Origin: Apopatosoma sp963618495
GTDB lineage: Bacteria > Bacillota > Clostridia > Oscillospirales > CAG-272
Assembly: GCA_963618495.1 (NCBI GenBank)
Contig: CAVESF010000007.1
Coordinates: forward strand, 1-64,000
Direction: 5' to 3'
Length of the DNA stretch: 64,000 nt
Position numbers and translations under genes: made by a program. Below the pieces are notes generated by a model that was not told the DNA's origin, did not search any database, and saw nothing but the letters and a program-made list of their open reading frames with translations. Below, piece by piece: positions 33,123 through 42,816 of this stretch. How positions within the stretch are numbered: the first letter of the stretch is position 1; the number at the start of each line of letters is the position of its first letter.

Positions 33123-34871
33123 TTATCTTTTTATCTTGAATTTCACACTCGGGGAAAAGACATTGTTCACCTTATAGCGCAGGTAATTCGGGTCTATTTT
33201 GCCGACGGCGGAAGCGATGAGCTTGTTTTTCTGCTCCATTTCCGAGAGAGTTTCGCCGATGAAATCAAATACATAGTCGGCGCCGGGACGTTCGGGCGCA
33301 AGCAGCAATATCGAGCCGTCCTCGCGGAAGATAAATTTCATGATGCGGGTAAAAGGTGTTTCGAGGAAATCCATCATCACCTTGAGCACCTGCTCGTCAT
33401 CTTCATTTTTTGTCAGTACCACGCGCGATGCCACCTTGTACGGCTCACCATGAAAATCAAGCTCGGTAAAGAGCGGCTTGCCGATGCCGAGCGGCACTCT
33501 GAAAGAGGAATCCGCCTCTTCATAGAGCATATATGGCGCTTCTTCCTCAAATGCTATCGAGATTTTCTTCGTGCCTTTTGTATAATTATTCTGCGTTGCC
33601 TGAAGCAGCATTGGCAAAAGACCGAGCGAAGCGGCACGCTGCTCATCGGGGAGGAATGTTATGCCGTCCAGCGCTTTTATATGCCTTTGCATGATGCTTT
33701 GCTTCCTATACATGGAAAGCGTGAGCTTTTCCTGTCCGGAAAGGCGCGCGATAATGCCGCCGAGTAGCTTGGAATTGCGCCTGTTTTCGGGTATCGTCTC
33801 GGGAAAACTGCGGCAGAAATATTTTATGGCGTATCTGTAATATGAACTTTGCTGGAAAAATTCGTTATTGCCCGCCGTGGAAGCGATGATGATATCATTA
33901 TCGGGGAAACACATTGTATTTTGCCCGAACATTCCGTTGAAAAGGAAAACATTATGCTCGCGACCGCACCATATCTGATAACCGTAGTTGAAATCGCCAC
34001 AGGATTTCGGCGCTACGGAATGTTTTGCCGTGGCAAGTTTGATATATCCTGCCGGAACGAGCTGTTTGCCGTTCCATTTGCCGCCCTGCATGACGAGAAG
34101 CCCTATTTTAGCCATATCTTCAGGACGGATATAAAGTCCCCAGCCGCCTTTTTCTATGCCCTCAGGGCTTTTTTCCCAAAAGACGCCCTGGATATCCATT
34201 TCATCAAAGAGGCGCTCGCGCAGAAAATCAAGCAGATTTTTGCCGCTTTTCTGTTTTACTATCGCGGAGAGCATATATGTGTTCAGGCTGTTGTAATTGA
34301 ATGTTTCACCGATATCGCCCTTTACGGAGGAGGAGAAAAACGCTTTTATCCATGAGGAATCCGCCATGGAACCCGCCTCGGCAAAGGTAGCGCCCGAGCG
34401 CATGGTGAGTAAATCTTCAACGGTGAGATTTTTGTATTTTATTTTTGCCATGGCATTGTCGTCATCAGGAAACATATCTATCACTTTTTCGTCGAGGCGC
34501 AGTTTTCCCTCGCCGACAAGTATGCCTATCGCAAGCGAAGTGATGCTCTTGCATTCTGAAAATGTACTGGAAAAATACTGCGTATTGTATGCGCCGAATC
34601 CTGTTTCGCATATCACTTTGCCATGGCGAAGTATGATTGCTGTATGCATATTCAGGCTCTTGTCCAGTTCGAGCGCGGTCAGAAATTCCGCTATATACGC
34701 GGAAGAAATGCCTACGCTTTCGGGCGAGGTGCGCGGAAGCGGCGATGATACGGGCGCTTTCGGAAGCGAAGGCTTCTGCGGCGAAAACTCCAGTATCGGT
34801 TCCGTTGCCGTTTTGTCATCGATGAGTCGCGTTATCAGCGAGATGGTTTTGTTCAGTGTTCCGAGTCCCAT
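33123..34871 (-). CDS. Serine hydrolase, beta-lactamase (class C/EstB) fold
   Basis: A 582-aa protein without a signal peptide. Residues about 55-360 form a serine beta-lactamase-like domain: the SxxK nucleophile in FSECKSITSLAIG, a tyrosine motif in FNYNSLNTYML, and FNGMFGQNTMCFP near the end. The C-terminal 200 residues (FEEEAPYMLYEE..., FREDGSILLL) form a beta-rich domain often found in this family. Such enzymes hydrolyse esters or amides. GGAGGAAAA fixes the start at 34871; the frame continuing to 35189 overlaps malQ and is not used. Likely last gene of the LRR-malQ unit, but a hairpin repeat lies between. Confidence 0.85.
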   Translation of the reverse strand: MGLGTLNKTISLITRLIDDKTATEPILEFSPQKPSLPKAPVSSPLPRTSPESVGISSAYIAEFLTALELDKSLNMHTAIILRHGKVICETGFGAYNTQYFSSTFSECKSITSLAIGILVGEGKLRLDEKVIDMFPDDDNAMAKIKYKNLTVEDLLTMRSGATFAEAGSMADSSWIKAFFSSSVKGDIGETFNYNSLNTYMLSAIVKQKSGKNLLDFLRERLFDEMDIQGVFWEKSPEGIEKGGWGLYIRPEDMAKIGLLVMQGGKWNGKQLVPAGYIKLATAKHSVAPKSCGDFNYGYQIWCGREHNVFLFNGMFGQNTMCFPDNDIIIASTAGNNEFFQQSSYYRYAIKYFCRSFPETIPENRRNSKLLGGIIARLSGQEKLTLSMYRKQSIMQRHIKALDGITFLPDEQRAASLGLLPMLLQATQNNYTKGTKKISIAFEEEAPYMLYEEADSSFRVPLGIGKPLFTELDFHGEPYKVASRVVLTKNEDDEQVLKVMMDFLETPFTRIMKFIFREDGSILLLAPERPGADYVFDFIGETLSEMEQKNKLIASAVGKIDPNYLRYKVNNVFSPSVKFKIKR

Positions 34872-34913
34872 TTTTTCCTCCGTTTTGTGATTTATAAAAA
34901 GGTTTTGTTTTAT

Positions 34914-34937
34914 GTACTTTGCTGTGAAGAAAAGTAC
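34914..34937. repeat. Dispersed hairpin family, degenerate copy
   Basis: GTACTTT / AAAGTAC with a 10-nt loop containing CTGTGA. It is followed by AAAGAAACTTTTTCTTTC, resembling the flank of the copy at 45245-45276. Confidence 0.55.
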
Positions 34938-34981
34938 TAAAGAAACTTTTTCTTTCTCCGTGCTTTCACCTTGACTTGTCT

Positions 34982-36454
34982 CTACGCTCTCTCGTACATT
35001 TTCGCCATGGCGGAAATTTTCTTTGAGAGGGAAGAGGTGGCGGCACCTTTTTCCATGCGCCAGCTCCAGTTTCCGCATTGCTCGCCTGGTGTATTCATGC
35101 GGGCATCCGAGTCCAGCCCGAGATAATCCTGCATCTGCGCGATGAAAAGGTCGGCGCGGGATGCCATTCCTCCGCGGATAAGTCCCCATACCGCGCCTTC
35201 TTCCTTATTTAAGCCGAAATACCGCGCGGCATATTCCGCGGTTTCCGTTTTTGCCGAGGAAAGCCAGCCGAGTGCCGTATCGTTATCATGTGTGCCGAGA
35301 TAGCAGACGCAGTTTCGTTCATATCTGTGCGGCAGATAATCGCTCGGCTCGTCTCCGTCGAAGGCAAACTCAAGCACTTTCATTCCGGGAAATCCGGATT
35401 GATTCAGAAGGGTGCGAACATCTTCGCCGAGCACGCCGAGATCCTCCGCGATTATTTGCGCATCGGGAAATTCCGCTTTCATCGCGTTTATGAAATCTAT
35501 CCCGCCGCCCTTGCACCATTTGCCGTTTTTCGCTGTCTTTTCTCCTGCGGGAATGCTCCAGTATGAAGCAAATCCACGGAAATGGTCGAGACGCACCGTG
35601 TCATAGAGACGGAGCGCACCGCCGAGCCGCTTTTTCCAGAAGCTGTAACCGTTTTTCTTCATGTGTTCCCAGTCGTAGAGCGGATTGCCCCAGAGCTGAC
35701 CGTCCTCGCTGAAATAATCCGGCGGCACACCTGCCACATTTTTGCATCGCAGGTCTTGGTCGAGCTGAAATTCCGCGGGAGAAGCCCATATATCGGCGCT
35801 GTTTGCAGCCACATAAACGGGCAAATCGCCGATTATTTTTATTCCGTGGGAATTGACATATTCTTTCATCTTATCCCACTGCGTGAAGAAAAGATACTGC
35901 ACAAATATCCAGAAGCCCATGCGCTCGCCGAGAAGCGAACGGTATTTTGCCATAGCGTCGCTTTCGCGGCTTCGGATATCGGTATCCCACTCTGTCCACG
36001 GCTTGCCGTCGAAATGCTCCGAGAGCGCCATGAAAAGCGCATAATCGGGAAGCCATGCGGCGTTTTTCTCATAAAAAGCAAGAATCTCGCGCATGAGCCG
36101 CCCTCTGCCGCGCTCATATGCCGTTTCAAGCAGGGCATAACGCGTGGCGTACAGTGCGCCGTAATCCACTTTTTCGCCTGATATCTTTGCCTTCTCGGAT
36201 TCCGTTTTTGTGAGAAGCCCCTGCGAGACAAGTTCATCTATATCTATAAAATAAGGATTTCCCGCAAACGAGGAAAACGACTGATACGGCGAATCGCCGT
36301 ATCCTGTCTGCCCTGCGGGCAATATCTGCCAGTATTTCTGCCCTGCGGCGAAAAGAAAATCCGCAAAATCCCTCGCAGGTTTGCCGAGGGAGCCTATCCC
36401 GTATTCCGATGGAAGCGAGGATATGCCGAGCAGTATTCCCGATGCACGATTCAT
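34982..36454 (-). CDS. malQ: 4-alpha-glucanotransferase (amylomaltase)
   Basis: A 490-aa GH77 enzyme that moves malto-oligosaccharide units between glucans in glycogen/maltodextrin metabolism. Catalytic motifs are intact: VRLDHFRGF (nucleophile Asp), IIAEDLGVLG (acid/base Glu), YLGTHDNDT (third Asp). The N-terminal GILLGISSLPSEYGIGSLG is characteristic. ATG 36454 is preceded by GCAGGAGATGATAAA, which overlaps the end of the LRR lipoprotein gene (stop at 36459), so the two are translationally linked, an unusual pairing. Confidence 0.95.
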   Translation of the reverse strand: MNRASGILLGISSLPSEYGIGSLGKPARDFADFLFAAGQKYWQILPAGQTGYGDSPYQSFSSFAGNPYFIDIDELVSQGLLTKTESEKAKISGEKVDYGALYATRYALLETAYERGRGRLMREILAFYEKNAAWLPDYALFMALSEHFDGKPWTEWDTDIRSRESDAMAKYRSLLGERMGFWIFVQYLFFTQWDKMKEYVNSHGIKIIGDLPVYVAANSADIWASPAEFQLDQDLRCKNVAGVPPDYFSEDGQLWGNPLYDWEHMKKNGYSFWKKRLGGALRLYDTVRLDHFRGFASYWSIPAGEKTAKNGKWCKGGGIDFINAMKAEFPDAQIIAEDLGVLGEDVRTLLNQSGFPGMKVLEFAFDGDEPSDYLPHRYERNCVCYLGTHDNDTALGWLSSAKTETAEYAARYFGLNKEEGAVWGLIRGGMASRADLFIAQMQDYLGLDSDARMNTPGEQCGNWSWRMEKGAATSSLSKKISAMAKMYERA

Positions 36455-36458
36455 TTTA

Positions 36459-38462
36459 TCATCTCCTGCCGAAATATTCATTGTAATGAGGTGCGCTTTC
36501 ATAGTCCGTAGCCTCGATGCCGTGCCTTGTCGCCCAGATGTGCGGCGCGGAACGCTTCAGGTAGCAGACATACGCGAAGTTCTCCGGTACTCCTGCGAAA
36601 TTATCGTCGTCTATCTCCACCCAGCCGTTTGCCGCCGTGGAAATGGAAAAGAGTTCGAGCGATGAGCAATTGTTGAAAGCTCCCGCGCCGACGCTCCGCA
36701 CATTTTCATGCAGGAAAACCGCGCGGATATCGTCTCTGCCCTCAAATACACCGTCGCCTACGGCAGTCACGGCATATTCCTCGCCATGGTAAACCACGGC
36801 TGTCGGCAGTACATAGACATCGCTCTCAAATCGGTAAATCTCACCTGCCGAAAGCACCTCGGGCAGGGCTATAAGCCTTGCCGTGAGCGAATCCTCGTCC
36901 AGCTCGTATACCGCGCCGCGCGAATCCTCGCGCGAGGTGAGCATTATTTCATTATATATCACATCGCAATACCAGTTTGCGCTGTAGCCGAGCACCGAAA
37001 GGTCGGCTCTGCGCTTTCCCGACACAGCAAAGTTATATTCCGGGTCGCCGTATACGCGGCAGATGCGCTCTTCCGTGAAAAGCACCGCGGCATAGTCCTC
37101 TATCGCGTCTATCTCGTCGCCTATTTCGTATTTTTCCCTGAAATTTATCACTCCGAGCATGCCGTATTTCCATTTTGTGTAGGGAACATCGTTTTTCAGG
37201 CAGTAGCGCGCCGTGGTTTTGCCATCAGCCGTATAGACGAAAAGCGAAGCCGCCGAAAAGGCTTTTTCCCCTATATATTCGGGGGAGGCGGGCGCAACGA
37301 TATATCCGAGACTGTCGCAATCGCGGAAAGCGTCGTCGCCGATGTAGTTTACGCCTGCGCCCAGCACGATACAGCCGGAAAGGTAAGTGCAACCCTTGAA
37401 AGCACCGTCGCCTATATATTCAAGTGACGGCGGAAGCTCGACAGACTCAAGAAAATCGCACCTTGCGAAGGCATAATGCCCGATATATGCGGTTTTTTCG
37501 GGGATGTATACCTCAAAGAGCAGTCCGCAATCGGAGAGAAGCCCGTCGGAGATGACGGTATTTTCCTCCGGCAGGCGGAGTGAGCGCAGACTGCGGCAGT
37601 AGGCAAAGCAGTTTGCTCCTATTTCGCAATATTTCTTCGGCAGGTCGGCGCTTTTCATCCTTTCGCATTCGTAAAAGGCACCAGCGCCTATCTCCGAGAC
37701 ATAAAGGCATGAAATCCCCGTGAGATTTTCATTGCCGCGGAAAGCATAGTCGGCTATGGCATAGACGGGATATTCCGCTCCGCCCGTTTTTACCGCGCGC
37801 GGCACGGAAATCTTGCCGTGCGTGCCCTTTCCGCTTTTCAGGACGGCGCCTTTATCATTGATTTCATAGAGTACGCCGTCGGGCGCGCGCATATTTTCGT
37901 CAAGCTCGGGGATGTATTCGCCGCGCACGGTGACAGTTACCTCTGCCGAAAAGGAGTCGCAGGAAAATTCCACAGTCGCCTCTCCCTCGGCGGAAAAATC
38001 GTATGTTATCTCCACTGCGCTCTCGGGCAGGTTTACTCTGCTTCCGTCAAGAAGCCCATACACATCAAAATCCGAGAAAGCTATCGGCTCGCCGATGGCA
38101 TAGACGGTTTTGCCGAGGATATCTGCCGCGAGGGAATCTATTTTAAGCAAAGTCAGGACGATGATGTATTCTTCACCGTTTTTTGCCCGCAGAGTGAGAC
38201 GGTTTTCGCCCGTGAGCGGGATATATTCATCGCCATCTTCATAAAGCTCGCCGTCGTCGGCTTCAATCTCAAAAGCAAGATTGCATTTGATATAGTCGGA
38301 AAAGCGGAAGCTTTCCGTATTTACAAAGGCGGCGCGAATTGTCTCTTCTTCGAAATAAAACGGGGAGAATAGAGATATATCCGCTTTTTTGTTTTCTTTT
38401 CCGCAGGAAGAGAAAAGCAGGACAAATATGAGAATCATAATCAGCGGCAATCGCTTTTTCAT
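36459..38462 (-). CDS. BspA-type LRR lipoprotein
   Basis: A 667-aa lipoprotein: lipobox FSSC at Cys20, N-terminal Ig-like beta domains (about 30-195), then leucine-rich repeats of the BspA/LRR_5 type (about 210-410; VYAIADYAFRGNENLTGI, IGDGAFKGCTYLSG, IGDDAFRDCDSLG), a beta-rich insert, and more LRRs near 560-630 (VGDGVFEGRDDIRAVF). BspA-like proteins mediate adhesion or ligand binding at the surface. It is divergent from spoIVA and precedes malQ with only 4 bp between stop and next start. Confidence 0.85.
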   Translation of the reverse strand: MKKRLPLIMILIFVLLFSSCGKENKKADISLFSPFYFEEETIRAAFVNTESFRFSDYIKCNLAFEIEADDGELYEDGDEYIPLTGENRLTLRAKNGEEYIIVLTLLKIDSLAADILGKTVYAIGEPIAFSDFDVYGLLDGSRVNLPESAVEITYDFSAEGEATVEFSCDSFSAEVTVTVRGEYIPELDENMRAPDGVLYEINDKGAVLKSGKGTHGKISVPRAVKTGGAEYPVYAIADYAFRGNENLTGISCLYVSEIGAGAFYECERMKSADLPKKYCEIGANCFAYCRSLRSLRLPEENTVISDGLLSDCGLLFEVYIPEKTAYIGHYAFARCDFLESVELPPSLEYIGDGAFKGCTYLSGCIVLGAGVNYIGDDAFRDCDSLGYIVAPASPEYIGEKAFSAASLFVYTADGKTTARYCLKNDVPYTKWKYGMLGVINFREKYEIGDEIDAIEDYAAVLFTEERICRVYGDPEYNFAVSGKRRADLSVLGYSANWYCDVIYNEIMLTSREDSRGAVYELDEDSLTARLIALPEVLSAGEIYRFESDVYVLPTAVVYHGEEYAVTAVGDGVFEGRDDIRAVFLHENVRSVGAGAFNNCSSLELFSISTAANGWVEIDDDNFAGVPENFAYVCYLKRSAPHIWATRHGIEATDYESAPHYNEYFGRR

Positions 38463-38638
38463 GATGAGAATCCTCTTTTCCGAGATATTTTTATATGATA
38501 ATTATACACGAAAATTGTCTTTTAGTCAATATCATGTTTTTTGTAATATTTGCGCCGCGGGACAAATATATATATGACGAGAAAATAAAAAGAAAGCGCC
38601 GCGGTGTGCTGTCTTAAAACTTGCCAAGGAGGCTACAG

Positions 38639-40108
38639 ATGAGTATTTACAGCGATATAGCAACCAGAACGAACGGCGATATTTACATAGGCGTTGTCGG
38701 TCCGGTGCGGACAGGAAAATCAACTTTTATCAAAAAATTCATGGAGACGCTCGTCATACCGAATATCAGAAACGATTATGACCGCAAACGCGCAAAGGAC
38801 GAGATGCCGCAGAGCGCCGCAGGCAAAACCGTCATGACAACAGAGCCGAAATTCATTCCCGATGAAGCCGTGGAGATCTCTCTCGACGGCGGCGCTTCGC
38901 TTTTTGTGAAGATGATAGACTGCGTAGGCTATATCGTTCCCGAGGCACTCGGCGGCGAGGAGGACAATAAACCGCGCATGGTTATGACTCCATGGTCGAG
39001 CGAGAGCATGCCTTTTGAGGCGGCGGCGGAGATGGGCACGAGCAAGGTTATAAAGGAACATTCCACGATAGGCGTGCTTGTCACCTGCGACGGTTCTTTC
39101 GGCGAATTTTCGCGCGAAAACTATGAGGAGAGCGAGCGCAAGGTGGCAGAGGAGCTGAAAGCGATACATAAGCCTTTTGTCATCATAATCAATTCGGCAA
39201 CGCCCGAGGCGCAGAGCTCGGTGGAACTGGCGCTTCGCCTCGAGGAGGAATACGGCGCGCCCGTCGCTCTCGTGAACTGCCTTGACCTCGACGCTTCCGA
39301 TATACGCCATATACTTGAGCTTGTGCTACTCGAATTTCCGATAACGGAGGTTCGCATGAAGCTGCCTGATTTCATGGATGCGCTCGGCGAGGATAATTAT
39401 ATCCGCCGCAGTGTCTATGATACCCTGCTGACCTGCGCTTCGAAAATAGAAAAGACGGGTGATGTCCGCGAGGCTTTTGCGGGCGCTTCTGACAATGAAT
39501 ATATAGATAATGTGCGCAGTGAGAAGATAAATCTTGCGACGGGCGCGGCAGAACTTGAGGTTGTCCCCGCAAAGGGACTTTTCTATAAGATAATCGGCGA
39601 CCTCACGGGAATGACGATAGGCGATGACGGTGCGCTCATGTCCACGCTCGTCGAGCTTTCCGAGATGAAAAAGGAATATGACAAGGTGAAAACGGCTCTT
39701 GCTTCCGTAAACGAAACGGGCTACGGCGTAGTCACACCCGATATAGAGGATATGAAACTGGAGGAGCCGGAGGTTGTCAGACAGTCGGGCGGCTATGCCG
39801 TGAAACTCCGCGCCACAGCGCCGTCTATCCATATGATAAAGGCAAATATCGCGGCGGAGGTTTCGCCTGTCGTCGGTACGGAACAGCAATCGGAAAATCT
39901 CGTCCGCTTCCTGCTCAGCGAATTTGAAAAGGCGCCGGGCAAGATATGGGAGACGAATATCTTCGGGAAATCGCTCTATGATCTCATTTCCGAGGGACTT
40001 TCGGGCAAGCTTGCAAATGTCCCCGAGGACGCCCGCGAAAAGCTATCGAAAACGCTCGAGCGCGTCATCAATGAGGGCAGCGGCGGACTTCTCTGCATTA
40101 TATTATAA
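38639..40108 (+). CDS. spoIVA: Stage IV sporulation protein A, coat morphogenetic ATPase
   Basis: A 489-aa ATPase that polymerises on the forespore surface to form the base layer of the spore coat and is needed for cortex assembly. Walker A GPVRTGKS is at 21-28; the middle and C-terminal domains match SpoIVA, including the C-terminus GGLLCIIL used for membrane association with SpoVM. AAGGAGG 8 nt upstream sets ATG 38639. Expected to be under SigE in the mother cell; I could not place a SigE promoter with confidence in 38463-38638. Confidence 0.96.
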   Translation: MSIYSDIATRTNGDIYIGVVGPVRTGKSTFIKKFMETLVIPNIRNDYDRKRAKDEMPQSAAGKTVMTTEPKFIPDEAVEISLDGGASLFVKMIDCVGYIVPEALGGEEDNKPRMVMTPWSSESMPFEAAAEMGTSKVIKEHSTIGVLVTCDGSFGEFSRENYEESERKVAEELKAIHKPFVIIINSATPEAQSSVELALRLEEEYGAPVALVNCLDLDASDIRHILELVLLEFPITEVRMKLPDFMDALGEDNYIRRSVYDTLLTCASKIEKTGDVREAFAGASDNEYIDNVRSEKINLATGAAELEVVPAKGLFYKIIGDLTGMTIGDDGALMSTLVELSEMKKEYDKVKTALASVNETGYGVVTPDIEDMKLEEPEVVRQSGGYAVKLRATAPSIHMIKANIAAEVSPVVGTEQQSENLVRFLLSEFEKAPGKIWETNIFGKSLYDLISEGLSGKLANVPEDAREKLSKTLERVINEGSGGLLCIIL

Positions 40109-40122
40109 AGTATGAATATCAT

Positions 40123-40160
40123 AATCCCCTCGTGCGGATATGCCGCACGGGGGGATTTTT
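40123..40160 (+). terminator. Terminator of spoIVA
   Basis: AATCCCC-CGTGCGG pairs with CCGCACG-GGGGATT and ends in T5. Confidence 0.88.
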
Positions 40161-40256
40161 CGCCGTGCGCTGTCTTCGCGAAAAGCACGCATCGCGCGAA
40201 GTATATTTTTCTCATTTTGCAAAATAATAAAAACAAAAAAGCAAAGGCGGATAAAA

Positions 40257-41735
40257 ATGGAAAATTATGACGGAATAAAAGCGGCGGTAAAGGGGATATT
40301 TGCGGATGCAGCCGATTTTCGCGAAAGGGAGATAACGCTCGGGCAGCTTCGCCTTTCGGTGATGTATCTGAGCAATTATTCCTCCAAGCGCATGATAACG
40401 GAATATATCATATCGCCCGTTTGCCACGCGTATGAGGAGGGCGCATTTTCCGGCGGCAAGGAGCGGGAATTTTCGCCGGAATCGGCGATAACCTGCTCGT
40501 CGGTCTTGGATATAGCGGACACGGACGGGGCAAAAGAAGCTATACTGGAAGGCTCATGCCTTGTTCTCTGCACATACGGCGGTGGCGGATGCCGCATGCT
40601 CTCGGTATCGACAAAAAACGAAGAGGGGCGCTCTGTCACGGAGCCGGAGACGGAAAATGTCATCCGCGGTGCGCACGAGGGCTTTGTCGAGAGCGGTGAG
40701 CAGAATGCCATGCTCCTGCGGCGGCGGCTGAAAACGGAACGGCTGAAGAAGATAGATATGCAGATAGGGGCGCTTACGAAAACTTCTGTTTCCGTCATGT
40801 ATATCGACGGCATAGCCGACGCCTATGTGATAAGCGAACTGCTATCGCGATTGCGCGCGATAAAGGCGGACAGCATACTCGATTCGGGCTATATCGAGCT
40901 TTATATACAGGACGGCGGCTATTCGCTTTATCCCACGGTCGGCAATTCCGAGCGACCCGACAAGGTGGCGGCAAAAATGCTCGAGGGACGCGCCGCCGTG
41001 ATAGTGGACGGTTCACCTGTAGTGCTGACCGTACCGTATCTTTTCTGCGAGGCGCTTCAGGTGACGGAGGACTATTCCAAAAGCGTCTTTTACGCCTGCT
41101 TTGTGCGCCTGCTCCGCTTCGTCGCGATGACAATCGGCATATATCTGCCTGCGCTTTTTGTGGCGCTGACGGTATGGCATCCCTCCCAGCTTCCCGCCGC
41201 CTTTGAAGAAGCCCTGCTGAAATCGCGCGAGGGAATGCATTTTTCGATATTTGCCGAGGTGATACTGATTTTTCTGCTCTTTGAGATAGTGCGCGAGGTG
41301 GGACTCCGCATGCCGAAAGCTGTCGGCAGTGCGGTAGGGCTTGTCGGTTCGCTCATTCTCGGGGAAAGCGCAGTGAAAGCGGGAATCGCTTCGTCTACCG
41401 TGATGGTTTTCGTCGCGCTTGCCGCCGTATGCAATTTCATCGCGCCGCCTTATATGAATCCGAATGTGATATATCGTCTTGCGATGATACTCGCGGCGGG
41501 TGCTTTCGGGCTCTTCGGCTTTTCCGCGGCACTTGCGCTGAGCATGGTCTCGTTCTGCTCGAAAAAGAGCTTCGGCGTGCCGTATCTCTATCCGCTCGCG
41601 CCGATGGATTTCAGCGCCATGCAGGACAGCGTCTTCATGCTCCCCGTATGGAAGATGAAATATTCGCCCTCGGCACTCTCCGGTAAGCGCATGATACGCA
41701 CATACGGCAGGAAAAAGGAGGATACGGAAAGATGA
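40257..41735 (+). CDS. GerA-family germinant receptor A subunit
   Basis: A 492-aa protein: a cytoplasmic N-terminal domain (1-285) and about five membrane helices (about 290-470) with the family block MPKAVGSAVGLVGSLILGE. GerA-type A subunits sit in the spore inner membrane and help sense nutrients. AAAGGCGG precedes ATG 40257; longer frames lack a ribosome site. The B-type permease gene overlaps its stop by 4 bp, but no C-subunit lipoprotein gene follows. SleC-type genes come next, so receptor and cortex hydrolase are side by side. Confidence 0.93.
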   Translation: MENYDGIKAAVKGIFADAADFREREITLGQLRLSVMYLSNYSSKRMITEYIISPVCHAYEEGAFSGGKEREFSPESAITCSSVLDIADTDGAKEAILEGSCLVLCTYGGGGCRMLSVSTKNEEGRSVTEPETENVIRGAHEGFVESGEQNAMLLRRRLKTERLKKIDMQIGALTKTSVSVMYIDGIADAYVISELLSRLRAIKADSILDSGYIELYIQDGGYSLYPTVGNSERPDKVAAKMLEGRAAVIVDGSPVVLTVPYLFCEALQVTEDYSKSVFYACFVRLLRFVAMTIGIYLPALFVALTVWHPSQLPAAFEEALLKSREGMHFSIFAEVILIFLLFEIVREVGLRMPKAVGSAVGLVGSLILGESAVKAGIASSTVMVFVALAAVCNFIAPPYMNPNVIYRLAMILAAGAFGLFGFSAALALSMVSFCSKKSFGVPYLYPLAPMDFSAMQDSVFMLPVWKMKYSPSALSGKRMIRTYGRKKEDTER

Positions 41736-42742
41736 TAAAAAAGCGCAAGAGAGACGGGCTTTCGCTGCCCGCGCTCTTCTTTTCTCTTTTCTTCTGCGGC
41801 GTTTCGGGACTGTATATCTACGGCGTGCGCGATTTTTCTTCCCTCGCTTTTTATATCCTTGTTTCGCTCGCGATAAGTCTCGCCGCGACGCTCGGCGCGC
41901 ACAGGCAGAGCGGAAATCTCTGTCTCTATTTTGAATCCGGCATCGGCAGAGGTGCCGCACCTCTCTTCTGCGGACTCATCGCGGCGATGACGGCGGTTTC
42001 GCTCGCGTGCGACGCCGTTTCGCTCTGCATACGCATAAGCTCCGTTTATGGCGGATACGGCGGCGCGGTCTTTCTCATCATCGTGCTTGTCTGCGTATGG
42101 TCGGCAATGCGCGGCGCGGGTGCCGTTTCGGGCGGCGCACAGATAAGCGTCATGATAGCCGCGCCGCTTGCCCTGCTCGCGCTTTTCTCACATCCATCGC
42201 TGTATATCTGTACCTATGAGGACGCATACGGCGCGCTGAATGCCCTCGGCGGAATGGGCACAGTATTCTGCCTCGTTTCGCATACCTTCTGCGGCGGCGA
42301 TCCCGATATAACGGCGGCGTTCGGTGCACGCTCGAAAGTACCCGAAAACAGGGTGCTCTCCGTGCTTGCCGTTTCCTGCGGCGCTTTCATCTCGGCGGCT
42401 GTGTTTCATGCGCTCGTCGCCCACGCGGCGTATACAGAGGGCGTGAAAATATTCTTCATTTTCGCCGAATGGATATTCTCCTTTATCAGACTCGGCGCAT
42501 ATGCTTTCACCGTGCGCGACTGCGCCGTCTCACAGAGGAGTACGGTGGCGAAAACCGCGGTTTCCGCTGTGATATGGCTTTCCTTTACGGTAACGATTGC
42601 CGCTCTTTCACGCGGCGGGCGCGCCTGCCGGCTTCTCTTTGATATTGCCGCCGTCGTGAATGTATTTTTTGTCGTCATGCTCGCCGCCGATGTGCTTTTT
42701 ATCACGAAAAGGAACCGCCGCGGCGTAGCAAAAAGAGAATAA
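41732..42742 (+). CDS. GerB-type spore germination permease
   Basis: A 336-aa integral membrane protein with about 10 helices, of the GerAB/endospore-germination permease group in the APC superfamily, which binds germinants or forms the ion path. Its sequence is divergent (GLSLPALFFSLFFCGVSGLY at the N-terminus), so the assignment rests on topology, length and ATGA overlap with the GerA gene. Also of note is the absence of a gerC gene downstream. Expected expression in the forespore under SigG. Confidence 0.8.
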   Translation: MIKKRKRDGLSLPALFFSLFFCGVSGLYIYGVRDFSSLAFYILVSLAISLAATLGAHRQSGNLCLYFESGIGRGAAPLFCGLIAAMTAVSLACDAVSLCIRISSVYGGYGGAVFLIIVLVCVWSAMRGAGAVSGGAQISVMIAAPLALLALFSHPSLYICTYEDAYGALNALGGMGTVFCLVSHTFCGGDPDITAAFGARSKVPENRVLSVLAVSCGAFISAAVFHALVAHAAYTEGVKIFFIFAEWIFSFIRLGAYAFTVRDCAVSQRSTVAKTAVSAVIWLSFTVTIAALSRGGRACRLLFDIAAVVNVFFVVMLAADVLFITKRNRRGVAKRE

Positions 42743-42816
42743 TGCCATATAATGAGACAGTGGGCGGACTTTCATTTTTTTGCGGAAGTCCGCACGAAGC
42801 CGAAAGGAGAAATTTT

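Noticed and set aside
41013..41960. 315-codon Arg-rich minus-strand frame
   Set aside because: Mirror of the GerA/GerB genes, composition unlike real proteins.
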